Shown: piece after piece, positions 16,357 to 25,235 of the stretch
Layout of the letters: the number at the start of each line of letters is the position of its first letter
How positions within the stretch are numbered: the stretch's first letter is position 1
DNA from: a virus
Virus record (IMG/VR): IMGVR_UViG_3300032516_000055
Coordinates: 1 to 44,649 of that record
Reading direction: 5' to 3' (one strand)
Length of the DNA stretch: 44,649 bases
Notes under the pieces: generated by a model
What the model was told of the DNA's origin: nothing
What the model saw: the letters and a program-made list of their open reading frames with translations, nothing else
Databases searched by the model: none
Program-made: the position numbers and the translations under genes

Positions 16357-16761
16357 ATGGCAATAAATACATTAAAAAATATTATTTTATTTGACCCAGA
16401 AATTAGAATTAATAATAGCACAGTTGCTACTATTGCAAATTCAATTAAAATTATATGGGGAAATGGTGAATCGAGTCTAATTGCTCAATCTGTTGGGAAT
16501 GGAGCTGTACAACATGTTTATTCTGAAAATGTAGAAACTAAAATTGCTAAACTTAAATTTTCTCTTGCATCTACATCAGAAAATATGGATTTAATTATCA
16601 CATTGAAAAACAATAGAAATACAAATTATATTGTTTTAAACTCATCTACTTCAAATAAAAGCATTGTTATGAAAAATGTAGCATTGACAAATGATCCTGA
16701 AATGTCATTATCTAATGAAGGGCAAATGGATTTAGAATTTGTTGGTAAAATTCAAGGTTAA
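16357..16761 (+). CDS. Tail tube protein, Mu gpM-like
   Basis: 134 aa, immediately after the sheath and with an AGGAGG site, the invariable position of the tube protein. It is predicted all-beta, with the pattern of a Hcp/gpV-like tube fold (ETKIAKLKFSLASTSENMDLI, then EGQMDLEFVGKIQG at the end). It forms the inner channel for DNA. Confidence 0.82.
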   Translation: MAINTLKNIILFDPEIRINNSTVATIANSIKIIWGNGESSLIAQSVGNGAVQHVYSENVETKIAKLKFSLASTSENMDLIITLKNNRNTNYIVLNSSTSNKSIVMKNVALTNDPEMSLSNEGQMDLEFVGKIQG

Positions 16762-16787
16762 TATTAATTTTTAAAAAAGGAGTTATT

Positions 16788-17288
16788 ATGCAGGAATTAA
16801 AGAATTTTTTTGAATATGAATTTAAAGGGCAATTAAAATATATAAGAACTGGTAAAGGTGAAGAAGTTATTGCCAAAAAAATTTCTATCAAAGCTCCTTC
16901 GTATAATAATACTAAAGATGCAACAGTAATTGAACAAGAATATAAAAGAGGATTATTAAACTTAACAAAATTACAAAATAATCTTAGTGAGGAAGATAAA
17001 GAAGAATTACGAAAAATAAAAAATAAAGCAACGTCTAAAAAAAATGAAAAAGAAACAATGCCAGAAGATTTTATTTTTATACTTATGAGCAGTAATGCGG
17101 ATATGGATAAATGCTTTAGAGCTTTAGAAAATATTATATTAAGTAATTATTCAAATAAACCTACCGCATATATTGATGATACAGAAGTTTTAACAGAAAC
17201 TATTTATAAAGATTTTATGTTTGCAGATATAAAAAATATTCTAGGAGAATATATAAAAAATTTTTTGAATACTTCCCAGGGCAATTAA
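16788..17288 (+). CDS. Tail assembly chaperone, short form (gpG-like)
   Basis: 166 aa. It lies between tube and tape measure, the standard slot of the gpG/gpGT chaperone pair that coats the tape measure during tail assembly (gp41-like in Mu). It is helical and lysine/glutamate-rich, with the conserved-looking EDFIFILMSSNADMDKCFRAL. The stop at 17286-17288 is bypassed by a -1 slip at 17255-17267, see the longer form. Confidence 0.8.
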   Translation: MQELKNFFEYEFKGQLKYIRTGKGEEVIAKKISIKAPSYNNTKDATVIEQEYKRGLLNLTKLQNNLSEEDKEELRKIKNKATSKKNEKETMPEDFIFILMSSNADMDKCFRALENIILSNYSNKPTAYIDDTEVLTETIYKDFMFADIKNILGEYIKNFLNTSQGN

Positions 17289-17467
17289 AAGAAGCAGGTT
17301 TCGACTACAATTTTATAGTAGGTATGTTGTGTAGATTTTTTAAAGGTGGTATTACTTTTGAATATATTGATAATTTACCTATTCCTGATATAATTAATCT
17401 TAATAATACTGCTGTTAAAATTTCAGAAAAAGAAAAAAAAGAAATGGATTCTCAAAATGGCAACTAA
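16788..17467 (+). CDS. Tail assembly chaperone, -1 frameshift product (gpGT-like)
   Basis: Two heptamers of the X XXY YYZ class lie in the right phase, A AAA AAT (17255-17261) and T TTT TTG (17261-17267). A -1 slip there leaves the stop at 17286 and continues in an open frame, FFEYFPGQLKEAGFDYNFIV onward, to the stop at 17465-17467, overlapping the tape-measure start. The product would be 226 aa. The extension contains CRFFKGGITFEYI and other hydrophobic blocks, so it is a genuine domain. This matches the conserved gpG/gpGT frameshift of long-tailed phages. Confidence 0.82.
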
Positions 17468-18821
17468 TTCAATACAATATATTGTTGAGTTAATAGATAA
17501 ATATAGTCCTGTTCTCAATAAAATTAATGAGGATATGAAAAAATTTAAGAAACAACAAGAGGAGGCAAGTTTTTCTATAAAAAAATTAAGTGATAATTTA
17601 GAGAAAAGTGGCAAGAGCATGATAGGTCTAGGAAAAAAATTCTCTCTTAGATTAACTACTCCAATTTTAGCATTAGGTGGTAATGCTTTAAGATTATGGA
17701 ATGAAGAAGCGCAAGCAATAGAACAAGTAAGAATAGCTCTTGAATCTACAAAAGGAGTATCTGGCAAAACTTTAGATGGTTTAATAGCAAGTGCAAAAAA
17801 ATTACAAAGAGAAACATTATTTGGAGACGATACAATAATTGGAGGAGTAACTGCACAATTATTAGCATTTACAAATATTGCCAATAATCAATTTGACAGA
17901 ACGCAACAAGCTATATTAAATATATCAACAAGATTATCTGCCGCTGGTGATAAAACAATGGATTTAGTATCTGTAACAAAAATTTTAGGCAAGGCATTGA
18001 ATGATCCTGTGAATGCAATAGGTAATTTAAGTCGTTCAGGTATTCAATTTTCTAAATCTCAAAAAATTTTTATTAAATCTTTAGCAGAAAGTGGAAGAAT
18101 AGCAGAGGCGCAAAATATAATATTGACAGAATTAGAAAAAAAATATGGAGGAGCGGCAAAGGCGGCGGCATTAGCGGGAACGGGACCGATTAAACAATTA
18201 TGGACATTAATTGGAGATTCCCAAGAAGGATTTGGTAAATTAATAATGGAAGGTATAAGTCCTTTTATAGAAAAACTGAAAGAATTAGCAATTAAGGTAG
18301 ATAATTTAAATCCATCAACAAAATTAATGATTATAAAAATATTAGCACTTACAGCGGCATTACCACCATTAGCAATATTTATAGGTAGTGTAGTTTTTGC
18401 ATTGGGTTATTTACTTACTCCAATTGGTCTTGTTGTAGGAGCAATAACATTATTAAGTGAGGGTATAGTTTTTTTAATAGCAAATTGGGATAAAATTAAA
18501 GCGGCTTTTGGTGAATATAAAGTATTGATATATATACATGCTTGGTTTATATTAATAAAAAACGTGATAGTAAACATAATTGATCTATTTGGTTATTTTA
18601 TAGATAAACTTTCTTCAAGTCCTATTGGAAAATTAGGTAAAATACATAGTAGTATAAAAGAAAATATAGGTGAATTTATAACTGCAAAAGTTAATCCTAC
18701 TGTTAATATTGGTGGTGCAGTTAGTATAGATATAAGCGCGGCAAAAGGACTTAGTGGAATCGCTACAGGCAGAGGAGAGTATTTGAAATTAAATACTGGT
18801 AAGAATATGAAAGGTAGATAA
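17457..18821 (+). CDS. Tape measure protein (short, 454 aa)
   Basis: The N-terminal 60 residues form a coiled coil. The middle has the typical LTTPILALGGNALRLWNE and the AAKAAALAGTGPIKQLW repeat-like region. Residues about 290-345 are strongly hydrophobic and probably insert into the host membrane at ejection. At 454 residues it is small for a tape measure, which predicts a short tail. No lysozyme or peptidase domain is visible. It overlaps the chaperone extension at the start and touches the gpN-like gene at its end. Confidence 0.85.
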   Translation: MATNSIQYIVELIDKYSPVLNKINEDMKKFKKQQEEASFSIKKLSDNLEKSGKSMIGLGKKFSLRLTTPILALGGNALRLWNEEAQAIEQVRIALESTKGVSGKTLDGLIASAKKLQRETLFGDDTIIGGVTAQLLAFTNIANNQFDRTQQAILNISTRLSAAGDKTMDLVSVTKILGKALNDPVNAIGNLSRSGIQFSKSQKIFIKSLAESGRIAEAQNIILTELEKKYGGAAKAAALAGTGPIKQLWTLIGDSQEGFGKLIMEGISPFIEKLKELAIKVDNLNPSTKLMIIKILALTAALPPLAIFIGSVVFALGYLLTPIGLVVGAITLLSEGIVFLIANWDKIKAAFGEYKVLIYIHAWFILIKNVIVNIIDLFGYFIDKLSSSPIGKLGKIHSSIKENIGEFITAKVNPTVNIGGAVSIDISAAKGLSGIATGRGEYLKLNTGKNMKGR

Positions 18822-20005
18822 TGTTATTATTAGATAGATTAAGAACAGCAACATTTAAAGGTGTAGAATTTCTTGTTGAAAATTCATCTATAAGTTTTGG
18901 ACAAAAAACAGTTGTACATCAATATCCAAACTCTGATAGAACAGAAGTAGAATTTTTAGGACAATCCGAAGATATTTTCACATTAGATATATACATAAAT
19001 AGCATAGAAGAAGATTATATTGGCAAAAGAAATTTACTTAAAGATATATTAAATTCTAGCGGGGCAGGATTACTTGTTCATCCATATGAAGGTGAAGTTA
19101 GATGTTCTGTTGTAGACAAAATAACTTTAGTAGAGAATGATAGAAGTTTTGGACTAGCTAGATTTAGTGTTACATTTCAAAAAACATCTCTATATCTATA
19201 TCCTACCAATGCACTTGATAATATTACTAAGATAAGAAATTTATATGTACAACTACAAAATGCCTATAAAAATAAAGTTATAGATGAATATTATTTTGAC
19301 AATTTTTTACCAGAAAATTTTATAAAAACAAAACAAACATTGTCTGCTTTATATCATGAATTTGAAATAGTAAAATCAATTGTTCCTTTAAATAAAGACC
19401 AAGAAGTTGAATATAATAAAAGCATTAATACTTTTAATAATAATATAAATTCTAGTGTTAGTGACCCAAATGTTATGGCTGAAAGTCTTGATAATGTTAT
19501 TACTAATATCGATGGACTTGCTACCAATGAAATAGATAACATAGAAATATATAAAAAATTATATGAATTTGGAGGATATTATTTAATATCTCCTGAGTTA
19601 ACTGCACAGGCTAAAATAGTCAATGGTAACTATAGATTAATTTCTAATTATATAAATATAATAATGCTTGGACTGTCTTATAATTCAATAGCATTAATAA
19701 AATTTGAAACAGACGAACAACTTAATTCTTTTGAAGCTTTACTTGAATCACAATATAACTATATATTTCTTAACTTAGATTCTGATATAGCTTTTTTAAT
19801 AAATAGTTTAAGAAATGAAATTACTAAATTTTTTAATAGTCAAGACGTCAGGCGCGTAATTACAAAAGAGGTTACTGGCAATCCTTTAGTTAAGTTATGT
19901 TATTTATTATATGAAAATACAAATGATTATGAGAAAATATATAATCTAAATAACAAAATATCTCCTATTTGGTATGAAGGAAATATTAGGGTTTTGACTA
20001 ATTAA
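18821..20005 (+). CDS. Mu gpN-like DNA circularisation / baseplate-hub protein
   Basis: 394 aa. The N-terminal 120 residues match the DNA_circ_N family (PF07157): TATFKGVEFLVENS, then GQKTVVHQYPNSDRTEVEFLG and FSVTFQKTS. The remainder is helical. In Mu, gpN is in the tail tip/baseplate and was first implicated in DNA circularisation. The stop overlaps, tail to tail, the stop of the leftward moron gene by 4 bp. Confidence 0.85.
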   Translation: MLLLDRLRTATFKGVEFLVENSSISFGQKTVVHQYPNSDRTEVEFLGQSEDIFTLDIYINSIEEDYIGKRNLLKDILNSSGAGLLVHPYEGEVRCSVVDKITLVENDRSFGLARFSVTFQKTSLYLYPTNALDNITKIRNLYVQLQNAYKNKVIDEYYFDNFLPENFIKTKQTLSALYHEFEIVKSIVPLNKDQEVEYNKSINTFNNNINSSVSDPNVMAESLDNVITNIDGLATNEIDNIEIYKKLYEFGGYYLISPELTAQAKIVNGNYRLISNYINIIMLGLSYNSIALIKFETDEQLNSFEALLESQYNYIFLNLDSDIAFLINSLRNEITKFFNSQDVRRVITKEVTGNPLVKLCYLLYENTNDYEKIYNLNNKISPIWYEGNIRVLTN

Positions 20006-20286
20006 TCTTTAATATTTTTATAATATCTTTCTAGAATTTCTTTTTCATTATTATTTTTATTAGATTTTTTTTCTAATTCTTTTATATATTTTTTATCTTT
20101 AATAAATTCTTTTTTTCTTTTTTTGTTTAATTTTATAACTTTATAGTAAAAATAATTATATGTATCTGTTATTAAAGCATCTAACTCACTTTGTCCATCA
20201 TATATTGAAAGGTCTCTTAGAATAACATTTACTTCAAATTTTTCTTCATCTGTTAGATATTGAATATTTTTCCCAAGTAATTCCAT
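20002..20286 (-). CDS. Hypothetical protein, second moron gene (94 aa)
   Basis: A lysine- and asparagine-rich protein with a charged helical C-terminal half (KKRKKEFIKDKKYIKELEKK). No signal peptide or membrane span. It is on the opposite strand to the tail operon, 22 bp behind the WG-repeat gene and probably co-transcribed with it. Unknown function; it is likely not part of the particle. Confidence 0.65.
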   Translation of the reverse strand: MELLGKNIQYLTDEEKFEVNVILRDLSIYDGQSELDALITDTYNYFYYKVIKLNKKRKKEFIKDKKYIKELEKKSNKNNNEKEILERYYKNIKD

Positions 20287-20308
20287 ATATTATCTCCATA
20301 TTATTTTA

Positions 20309-20869
20309 TTAATGTAACATTTCAAAAAATGTTTTCTTTTTCTTAATAACTGGCGTTCTAAATTCTTTGCCTTTTGTATTAATTGATAAACTTTCAATTT
20401 CTCTGTTAGGTTTCATAATCATTACTTTTGCAAATCCATTCTGCTCAAATGGTTGACAAAAGATATATTTAAATTTGCAGATTTCTTTACCTTGTTTGTC
20501 TATATATCCATATTGATTTTTTATCTCAACAATAGCAAAACCATTTAAAAAATCACTGCAACTATCATATTTTATTTGACAAATTTCATTCCCTTGACTA
20601 TCGACAAATCCCCATTTATCATTCTTTGAGACAGCCATTAATCCCTCATTTAATTCTCTATATGTATTATATTTTGCAAATAAATTTTCATAGACTGGCT
20701 TATCGGTATTGTTTGCATTGCCGATAACATCTAGTTTATTATTAGTTTCTCTAATAATACTAGTAGTTTCATAATCATTGATATTTACTACATTTTTATC
20801 AAGATTATCAGTACCAAAACAATTAGAACAAAACAAATTAATAATAATCACTAACAATAATTTTCTCAT
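20309..20869 (-). CDS. Secreted WG-repeat protein (186 aa), moron
   Basis: An N-terminal signal peptide (residues 1-19, hydrophobic LLLVIIINLFC). Two WG-type units follow: KWGFVDSQGNEICQIKYDS (85-103) and a degenerate unit beginning YGYIDKQGKEICKFKY (120-135). WG repeats occur in exported or surface proteins of host bacteria. The gene has its own near-consensus promoter on the opposite strand inside the tail operon, the classical arrangement of a lysogenic-conversion gene. The effect on the host is unknown. Confidence 0.8.
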   Translation of the reverse strand: MRKLLLVIIINLFCSNCFGTDNLDKNVVNINDYETTSIIRETNNKLDVIGNANNTDKPVYENLFAKYNTYRELNEGLMAVSKNDKWGFVDSQGNEICQIKYDSCSDFLNGFAIVEIKNQYGYIDKQGKEICKFKYIFCQPFEQNGFAKVMIMKPNREIESLSINTKGKEFRTPVIKKKKTFFEMLH

Positions 20870-20906
20870 TTTTATTTCTCCTTTTATTTTTATATAATTG
20901 ATATAT

Positions 20907-20935
20907 ATTTTATCAAATTAATAACACTTTGTCAA
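20907..20935 (-). promoter_or_regulatory. Promoter of the WG-repeat moron
   Basis: On the minus strand: TTGACA (20930-20935), exactly 17 bp, TAAAAT (20907-20912), followed by AAGGAG and the ATG at 20869. It should be active from the resident plasmid-prophage, independently of lytic control. Confidence 0.8.
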
Positions 20936-20984
20936 CAAAAATATATTTTTCTGACTTAACCCATATAAATATAATATGATAAGA

Positions 20985-21013
20985 TTGTTCTAAATAAATC
21001 ATTATGTTATAAT
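20985..21013 (+). promoter_or_regulatory. Promoter restarting the tail operon, leaderless
   Basis: TTGTTC (20985-20990), 17 bp, TATAAT (21008-21013). The gpP-like ATG begins only 7 bases after the -10 box, so the transcript would start on or next to the start codon and have no leader or ribosome site. Confidence 0.65.
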
Positions 21014-21019
21014 TAAATT

Positions 21020-22270
21020 ATGAATGAGAAAGTATCTCTTGAAGTAAATGGTATAAAATATTTAGGCTTTATGGAAATGAATTATTCTAAATCAATTGAA
21101 GATCTAGGAGGAGTTTTTTCTTTTACTGCTTCAACAGAAAAAAATAAATTTACTCCATTTAAAGGTCAAGAAAAATGCAGGGTCTACATAAATGATTATC
21201 CTCTTATAACAGGTTATATCGAGTCGATGAATTATTCTTATAATGAAAATTCACATGAAATAACTATTAATGGTAGAGATAAAACTTGTGATATAATAGA
21301 TAATAGCGTGGTTGGGGATATTGATTTTACTGCGCCTTTTTCATTAGAAAATTTAATTAGAAATGTTTTAGATCTTGCTGGTTTAGATGAAATTAAAATT
21401 ATAAATTATATAGGTGAAGTAGATTCTTTTCAAAGTAATGAAAAATTATCAAACGAAGTAGGCGAAAATATGTTTGATTTTTTAGAAAAATATTGCAGAA
21501 AAAGAGGGGTATTATTGACATCTGATGGAGATGGGGACTTAGTTATAACAAGGGCGGGAGACCAACAACTTAATACAATTCTACTTAATGAAATTGATGG
21601 TAATGGTGGAGGAAACAATATTAAGAACGCTTCTATAAATTATGATTTTTCAAATAGATATTATGGATATATCTGCAAATCTCAAAAAAATCCAAGTACA
21701 GAAAATTTTGAGGGTATTGTAGATGATTTGGGAGATAATCCAACTGCTGAAGAATTACAAGAAATTATAGAAAAAGATTTGAATTTTGAGAATCAAGTAG
21801 GAACAGCACTTGATAATGAAATGAGAAAAACAAGAATTTTAGAATTTCAAAACGAGACATCTTCTCCAGTTGTAAGTAATCAAGAACGGGCTAAATGGGA
21901 AGCTAATATTAGAAGAACACGGTCATTAGTTTATAACTGTGAAGTTAATTATGTCTTTGCTGATGAAAAAAATACGGCTTTTTTTATGCCAAATAAATTA
22001 ATAGCAGTTAGAGATGATTTTCTTGATATAAATGCGTTAATGTTAATAAAAAGTGTTAATTATAACATTTCTGTGTCATCTGGTACGAGTGTAAAATTAC
22101 AATTAGTTCCAAAAGATGCTTACAAACCAATGATTCAAATAAATACTAGAGATTCAAAATATAATAAAGTTGGTACAAATGTTTCTCAAACTGCTGTTGC
22201 TCCAACTACCAAACAAGTATCTGAATTTGAATTTGAAAAAGCATATTATAAAAGGTCATGGGGAATATAA
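21020..22270 (+). CDS. Baseplate hub protein, Mu gpP / gp44-like
   Basis: 416 aa. The start has no Shine-Dalgarno sequence and fits the leaderless promoter above. The pattern (VNGIKYLGFMEMNYSKSIEDLGGVF, then YPLITGYIESMNYSYNENSHEITINGRDKT) is the hub fold of gp27/gpD/Mup44 proteins. It forms the trimeric hub on which the spike sits. The C-terminus ends in an aromatic and basic tail. Confidence 0.87.
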   Translation: MNEKVSLEVNGIKYLGFMEMNYSKSIEDLGGVFSFTASTEKNKFTPFKGQEKCRVYINDYPLITGYIESMNYSYNENSHEITINGRDKTCDIIDNSVVGDIDFTAPFSLENLIRNVLDLAGLDEIKIINYIGEVDSFQSNEKLSNEVGENMFDFLEKYCRKRGVLLTSDGDGDLVITRAGDQQLNTILLNEIDGNGGGNNIKNASINYDFSNRYYGYICKSQKNPSTENFEGIVDDLGDNPTAEELQEIIEKDLNFENQVGTALDNEMRKTRILEFQNETSSPVVSNQERAKWEANIRRTRSLVYNCEVNYVFADEKNTAFFMPNKLIAVRDDFLDINALMLIKSVNYNISVSSGTSVKLQLVPKDAYKPMIQINTRDSKYNKVGTNVSQTAVAPTTKQVSEFEFEKAYYKRSWGI

Positions 22271-22275
22271 TATAA

Positions 22276-22770
22276 ATGTATAGCAATATTAAACTTGCTA
22301 AAACGACAAAGATACAAGATGATTCTAAATTATATCCTATCGTAGAAATAACATATTTAAGTAAAATTGCAAATGTAGCTAATTGTGAAAGCTATGGAAC
22401 ACATAGTAGTCCGCCAATTAATACACCATGTATTTTACTTGTTATAAATAATGATGAAGCAAATAGATTTATAATACCTCTTTCTGCATATACAAGAAAA
22501 AGAAATTTAAAAGAGGGTGAGTTTGAATGTGGAAATTTTAAAATAGGTTCAACTATAAAATTTGACGAGAATGGAAATATTTTTATCGATGCAGTTAATG
22601 ACATAAATATTACTGCTAATGGTGGAGATATTAATGTAATAGGTAATATACACGTAACAGGTGGAATAGACGCAACAGGTGATATTGTCGCTGGAACTAT
22701 AAGTCTAAAGACACATATTCATGGAGGAGTTGAGCCTGGTGGTGGCGTAAGTGGTCAACCTGTCCCATAA
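22276..22770 (+). CDS. Baseplate spike, Mu gp45-like
   Basis: 164 aa. The N-terminal OB-like domain is followed by repeated beta-strands (ANGGDINVIGNIHVTGGIDATGDIVAG). The end reads THIHGGVEPGGGVSGQPVP: His147-x-His149 and the Gly/Pro-rich tip of the iron-bound apex seen in Mu gp45 and P2 gpV. The apex is the membrane-piercing tip. It lies directly behind the hub gene, as in Mu. Confidence 0.9.
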   Translation: MYSNIKLAKTTKIQDDSKLYPIVEITYLSKIANVANCESYGTHSSPPINTPCILLVINNDEANRFIIPLSAYTRKRNLKEGEFECGNFKIGSTIKFDENGNIFIDAVNDINITANGGDINVIGNIHVTGGIDATGDIVAGTISLKTHIHGGVEPGGGVSGQPVP

Positions 22771-22787
22771 TAAATTAAGGTATTAAA

Positions 22788-23267
22788 ATGACTGATTATT
22801 CACATGATATAAAATTAAGACAAGATGAAGAAGATGGAATTTATGATATTCATATTACTGATGATGGAGATTTTGAGACTGATGATAGCTTTGATATAAA
22901 TATTATAATGTCTTTATTTGTAGATTCCAGAGCAGATTCTAGCGAAATAGTAGAGCCTTTAAGAAGGCGTGGATTTTGGGGTGATTTAGTTTTATTCTCA
23001 CAAGAAAATTTAAAATCTGGCAGTAAACTATGGCTTGTCTCTGGTAGAAATACAAAAGAACAATTAAATAAAGCTATCGATTATACAAGAAAATCTTTAC
23101 AATGGTTAATCAATGAAAAATATGTTAAAAATATAAATGTTGATGGACAACAAACTATTAATGGAATAATTATTAATATAGAATTTATTGTTGAAGATAA
23201 CAATATTTCTGAATTTAATTTTAAACTTTGGGAAAACGGAATCGTTGAAACCATAGAAACATTATAA
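22788..23267 (+). CDS. Baseplate protein, Mu gp46-like
   Basis: 159 aa. SHDIKLRQDEEDGIYDIHITDDGDFETDDSFDINI at the start and RRGFWGDLV near residue 60 match the phage GP46 family (PF07409), a gp25-like baseplate wedge component. Correct position between spike and gp47-like gene. Confidence 0.87.
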   Translation: MTDYSHDIKLRQDEEDGIYDIHITDDGDFETDDSFDINIIMSLFVDSRADSSEIVEPLRRRGFWGDLVLFSQENLKSGSKLWLVSGRNTKEQLNKAIDYTRKSLQWLINEKYVKNINVDGQQTINGIIINIEFIVEDNNISEFNFKLWENGIVETIETL

Positions 23268-23275
23268 GGACATAT

Positions 23276-24586
23276 ATGTTTAGAATACCTTCAAATCGTC
23301 AAGAAATCTATGATAAATTATCTTCTGATACGCAAGCAAATTTACCAAATACAAACCCTCAAAAAAAACAAAGTTGGTTAAGAGGTATTTTATCTGGCTT
23401 TTCAGGTGCATTTTATGATTTATATTTTCAACTTAAAGAATCAATAAAAGTTTATTTTGCTAATACAACCTACGGAGAATATCTCGAACAACAGTGTGCT
23501 AATAATGGTATTTTTAGAAATCCAGCAACGCAATCGTTTGGTTATATTTCTTTTTCAGGAACAGTTGGTTCTACAATTCCAGATGGTACATTATTAAATG
23601 GAATTTCAAATAATATTCAATATGAGACATTATCAACAAAAACAATAACACAAGAACAATTACAAGTTTTATCTATAACTTATACGTCAGGCGTAGCAAC
23701 TGTTATAACGAATGTTACACATGATTTAGTTAATGATATAAATATTACTATAGCAGGAGCGACACCATCTGATTTAAACGGAACATTTCCAGTTACTGCA
23801 ATTATTGATGGGAGCACTTTGCAATATGATACGACTCTTGTCGGTTCAGGTACAGCAACAGGAACAATTACATTAGATGTAACAAGAGCAATAGTAGATA
23901 TAGAAAGCACAAGTGCTGGTGAAATAACAAATCTTGATACTAATGACCAATTAAATTTAGTCTCTGCAATTGTTGGTGTTAATAATGTTACTAGAGTTAT
24001 TTATGATGGTCTTGGTGGTGGTGCAGATGTAGAAAATGATGAAGATTTACGCGCAAGATTAATTTATAAATTACAAAATCCAGTTACGTTATTTAATGCA
24101 GTTCAAATTGAATTATTATTAAAAACTTTATCTTGGGTAGATAGAGTTTTTGTTTTTAGGATTACCCCTGATGTTGGTCAGGTTACAATTTATATTTTAA
24201 AAGAAGATAATGAATTGCCAAATTACGTAGAATTACAAGAAGCAAAAGATTTAATAGAAGATACAATCCTACCAGTTAATACCGCGATTAGTGATGTATT
24301 TATTTTAGCGCCAACTCAAGTAATTGTTAATTTTGATTTTTCAAGTATTACTCCAGATACGCCAACAATGAGAACATCTATAACAAATAGATTAGTGGAA
24401 TTTTTTAGAAACAATACAGATATTGGAGAAGATATAACAGAAAAACAATATGAATGTGCAATTCATTCTACAATTGATATTGAAAGCGGAGAGTTGTTGG
24501 AAGATTTTACATTAACAACACCAACTGGAGATATAACAATAACCACAGGCGAAATTGGTGTTTTAGGTGGAGTTACTTTCCCATAA
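23276..24586 (+). CDS. Baseplate J-like protein, Mu gp47
   Basis: 436 aa. The core with GYISFSGTVGSTIPDGTLLNG and GGGADVENDEDLRARLIYKLQNP is diagnostic for baseplate J/gp47 (PF04865). Residues about 125-190 carry a beta-domain with YTSGVATVITNVTHDLVNDI not found in the shortest gp47 proteins. A similar domain is in the neck protein at 13521. The stop overlaps the next start by one base. Confidence 0.9.
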   Translation: MFRIPSNRQEIYDKLSSDTQANLPNTNPQKKQSWLRGILSGFSGAFYDLYFQLKESIKVYFANTTYGEYLEQQCANNGIFRNPATQSFGYISFSGTVGSTIPDGTLLNGISNNIQYETLSTKTITQEQLQVLSITYTSGVATVITNVTHDLVNDINITIAGATPSDLNGTFPVTAIIDGSTLQYDTTLVGSGTATGTITLDVTRAIVDIESTSAGEITNLDTNDQLNLVSAIVGVNNVTRVIYDGLGGGADVENDEDLRARLIYKLQNPVTLFNAVQIELLLKTLSWVDRVFVFRITPDVGQVTIYILKEDNELPNYVELQEAKDLIEDTILPVNTAISDVFILAPTQVIVNFDFSSITPDTPTMRTSITNRLVEFFRNNTDIGEDITEKQYECAIHSTIDIESGELLEDFTLTTPTGDITITTGEIGVLGGVTFP

Positions 24587-25206
24587 TGGATTTTAAATAT
24601 AATAATGAAAATAAAACAAAAATTTTAGCTTCATATCTTCCAGATGGAAAATCTCTTGAAGCAAAAAATATTCCATCTAAAAATATATATAAATTTTTAG
24701 ATGCAATTGCAAAAAATTTTGTTCTATTTGAAACTGACATACAAAATGTTATTAAGGAAATGAATCCCGCAACAACAGAAGATTTAATCTCAATGTGGGA
24801 AAAAGAATATGGTTTGCCTAATGCTTGTATGCCAATTGCAACAACGCTTGAACAAAGAAGAACAAATATATTAATAAAAATTGGTATGAATGGGATACAA
24901 ACAATTCCTCAATATCTTGCATTGTTTCAAAAATTTGGATTTCCTATAGAGATATATCCATACGGTTATTTATATGTGTATCCTTTTGATATTTTAGGTT
25001 ATCCAATAATTTTATCAGACCAAAGATATAATAAATTTACGATAGAAGTTAGATTGCCAAAAGCATTCAATGAAGAAGTCTACGATTTTAGTACAAATGG
25101 TTATCCTATTATTTTATTGAATGAATTAAACCAAACATTTATTGAGTGTTTATTAAAAAGATTAGTTCCTGCAAATGTTAATATTGTATTTAGATATGTC
25201 TTATAG
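24586..25206 (+). CDS. Tail protein, Mu gp48-like (DUF2313)
   Basis: 206 aa. The pattern MNPATTEDLISMWEKEYGLP, then TLEQRRTNILIKI and QYLALFQKFGFPIEIYPYGY, is the Mu gp48/YmfQ family (PF10076). It is the last baseplate gene before the fibres and connects the baseplate wedge to the tail fibre. Confidence 0.88.
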   Translation: MDFKYNNENKTKILASYLPDGKSLEAKNIPSKNIYKFLDAIAKNFVLFETDIQNVIKEMNPATTEDLISMWEKEYGLPNACMPIATTLEQRRTNILIKIGMNGIQTIPQYLALFQKFGFPIEIYPYGYLYVYPFDILGYPIILSDQRYNKFTIEVRLPKAFNEEVYDFSTNGYPIILLNELNQTFIECLLKRLVPANVNIVFRYVL

Positions 25207-25235
25207 TAGAATAATAAAAATGGAGAAAAAATTTT

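Noticed and set aside
20309-20869. Lipoprotein
   Set aside because: The signal peptide has Cys residues, but none in a proper lipobox context (NLFC and CSNC are not typical).
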